DNA of 64,000 nt from Paraburkholderia sp. Its GTDB lineage: Bacteria; Pseudomonadota; Gammaproteobacteria; Burkholderiales; Burkholderiaceae. How positions within the stretch are numbered: position 1 is the stretch's first letter; the number at the start of each line of letters is the position of its first letter. Shown here piece after piece: positions 63,536-64,000 of this stretch. The notes below the pieces were generated by a model. The model was not told where the DNA came from. It made no database searches and was given only the letters and a program-made list of their open reading frames with translations. The translations under genes and the position numbers were made by a program. The DNA is taken from the NCBI GenBank assembly GCA_004322045.1, contig SCRN01000049.1, positions 1-64,000 of the forward strand, given 5' to 3'.

Positions 63536-63942
63536 CTGCGCTGACTTCGGCGTAGCAAGGCATGACGCCAAGCGCGACTGACTTCATAAAGAAATCCAGC
63601 CAGCCGCCGCATGTTGTCAGGCACCGCATGGTAATTCAAATACCCCTGCAACACTCGCCGCAGCCACCGACCTACCACGGGCACTGGTTCATGCCGACGT
63701 CGCGCTAGCGTTTCCCGAATTGCCACCAGCGTCGCGCGCATCCGCTTCTTGATCGTCAGCCTGACGATCTTGAAGTCGCCGTTACTGCGTCGCTTGCTAC
63801 AGCAGTGCGTGAAGCCCAGAAAGTCAAACGTCTCCGGCTTTCGGATTCCACGTTCCCGGCATTGCTGCATGGCGAATCGCCCGAAGCGAATCAGCCGCGT
63901 TTTGTCCGGGTGAAGCTCCAGTCCGAACTTGGTGTGAACGCC
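63508..63942 (-). pseudogene. Group II intron reverse transcriptase/maturase, C-terminal fragment
   Basis: Reads KFGLELHPDKTRLIRFGRFA (RT motif 7 region), FDFLGFTHCCSKRRSNGDFKIVRLTIKKRMRATL and VVGRWLRRVLQGYLNYHAVPDNMRRL (maturase X domain). The catalytic YADD part and the start are absent; a stop lies upstream in frame near 63955. The 3' end is fused to the integrase fragment near 63530. No intron RNA domain V/VI structure was identified. Confidence 0.78.
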
Positions 63943-64000
63943 GGTCTAAATCCGACACTAAACGACGGCGTCTTTGTAACAAGGCACGAAAATTGACCAG

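Noticed and set aside
1-64000. tRNA, rRNA, riboswitch or CRISPR features
   Set aside because: None could be recognised by reading either strand; tRNA attachment sites for the ICE or island were specifically looked for and not seen.

Overview
The window is GC-rich DNA, very probably from a Burkholderiaceae chromosome (Burkholderia/Paraburkholderia-like). This follows from the livHMGF/livK layout, dense high-GC coding with long antisense shadow frames, and the kinds of mobile element present. That is inference from gene content; there is no rRNA or tRNA gene in the window to place it more exactly.

Layout. (1) 1-5043: a branched-chain amino-acid ABC importer (livF, cut by the window edge, livG, livM, livH, livK-type binding protein), all on the minus strand. 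(2) 5.4-8.0 kb: decayed accessory DNA, including the C-terminal part of an SF2 helicase with an in-frame stop, a frameshifted small gene with its own terminator, and truncated or frameshifted hypotheticals. (3) 8.0-19.0 kb: the maintenance and replication module of an integrative conjugative element of the PFGI-1/clc type. It contains AlpA, small accessory genes, ssb, a DUF3158-type gene, a PFL_4669-type gene, an STY4528-type replication gene, two small linkers, a DUF2857-type gene, parB and parA. A divergent pair of Arc-like ribbon-helix-helix genes with palindromic operators closes it. No conjugation genes or intact integrase are visible. (4) 19.5-23.4 kb: an MlrC-type (M81) metallopeptidase overlapping an ACS-family MFS transporter, divergent from a LysR regulator. 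(5) 23.5-26.0 kb: an IS630 element (transposase with an amber stop) inserted in the target duplication of an IS5 element, which itself cuts a yjbH-like gene.

(6) 26.0-52.1 kb: a large exopolysaccharide locus. The leftward operon encodes WecA-type initiating transferase, a GT4, a hexapeptide acyltransferase, Wzb, Wzc, WecC, a flippase, an unknown protein, Wza, a Tat-exported beta-helix protein, a small protein and the truncated YjbH. The rightward operon follows an atypical OmpR-type regulator: WecB, two GT4s, a two-domain ADH/Gfo-Idh-MocA oxidoreductase, a heparinase II/III-like protein, a WbuB-like GT and a secreted protein. Almost every junction is an ATGA-type overlap. WecB plus WecC predict UDP-ManNAcA as a building block. 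A Crp/Fnr regulator closes the locus, and a Crp-type palindrome lies in the shared promoter region. An IS66 (49062-51392, perfect 8-bp target duplication) sits at the crp stop codon. (7) 52.9-64.0 kb: a GlxA-type AraC regulator, then a nested transposon pile. An IS21 istA gene is split by a second IS66 (55089-60877, 8-bp duplication), whose tnpC is split by a recombinase-in-trio (RIT) element (57235-60632). Beyond it lie a WYL fragment, a Wzy-like membrane protein that could be the polymerase the EPS locus lacks, an integrase fragment and a group II intron RT fragment.

The most unusual observation is that a remnant RIT end lies at the homologous Cys-Lys codon pair of tnpC in the first IS66 too. 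Two different IS66 elements were therefore hit by related RIT elements at the same coding position.
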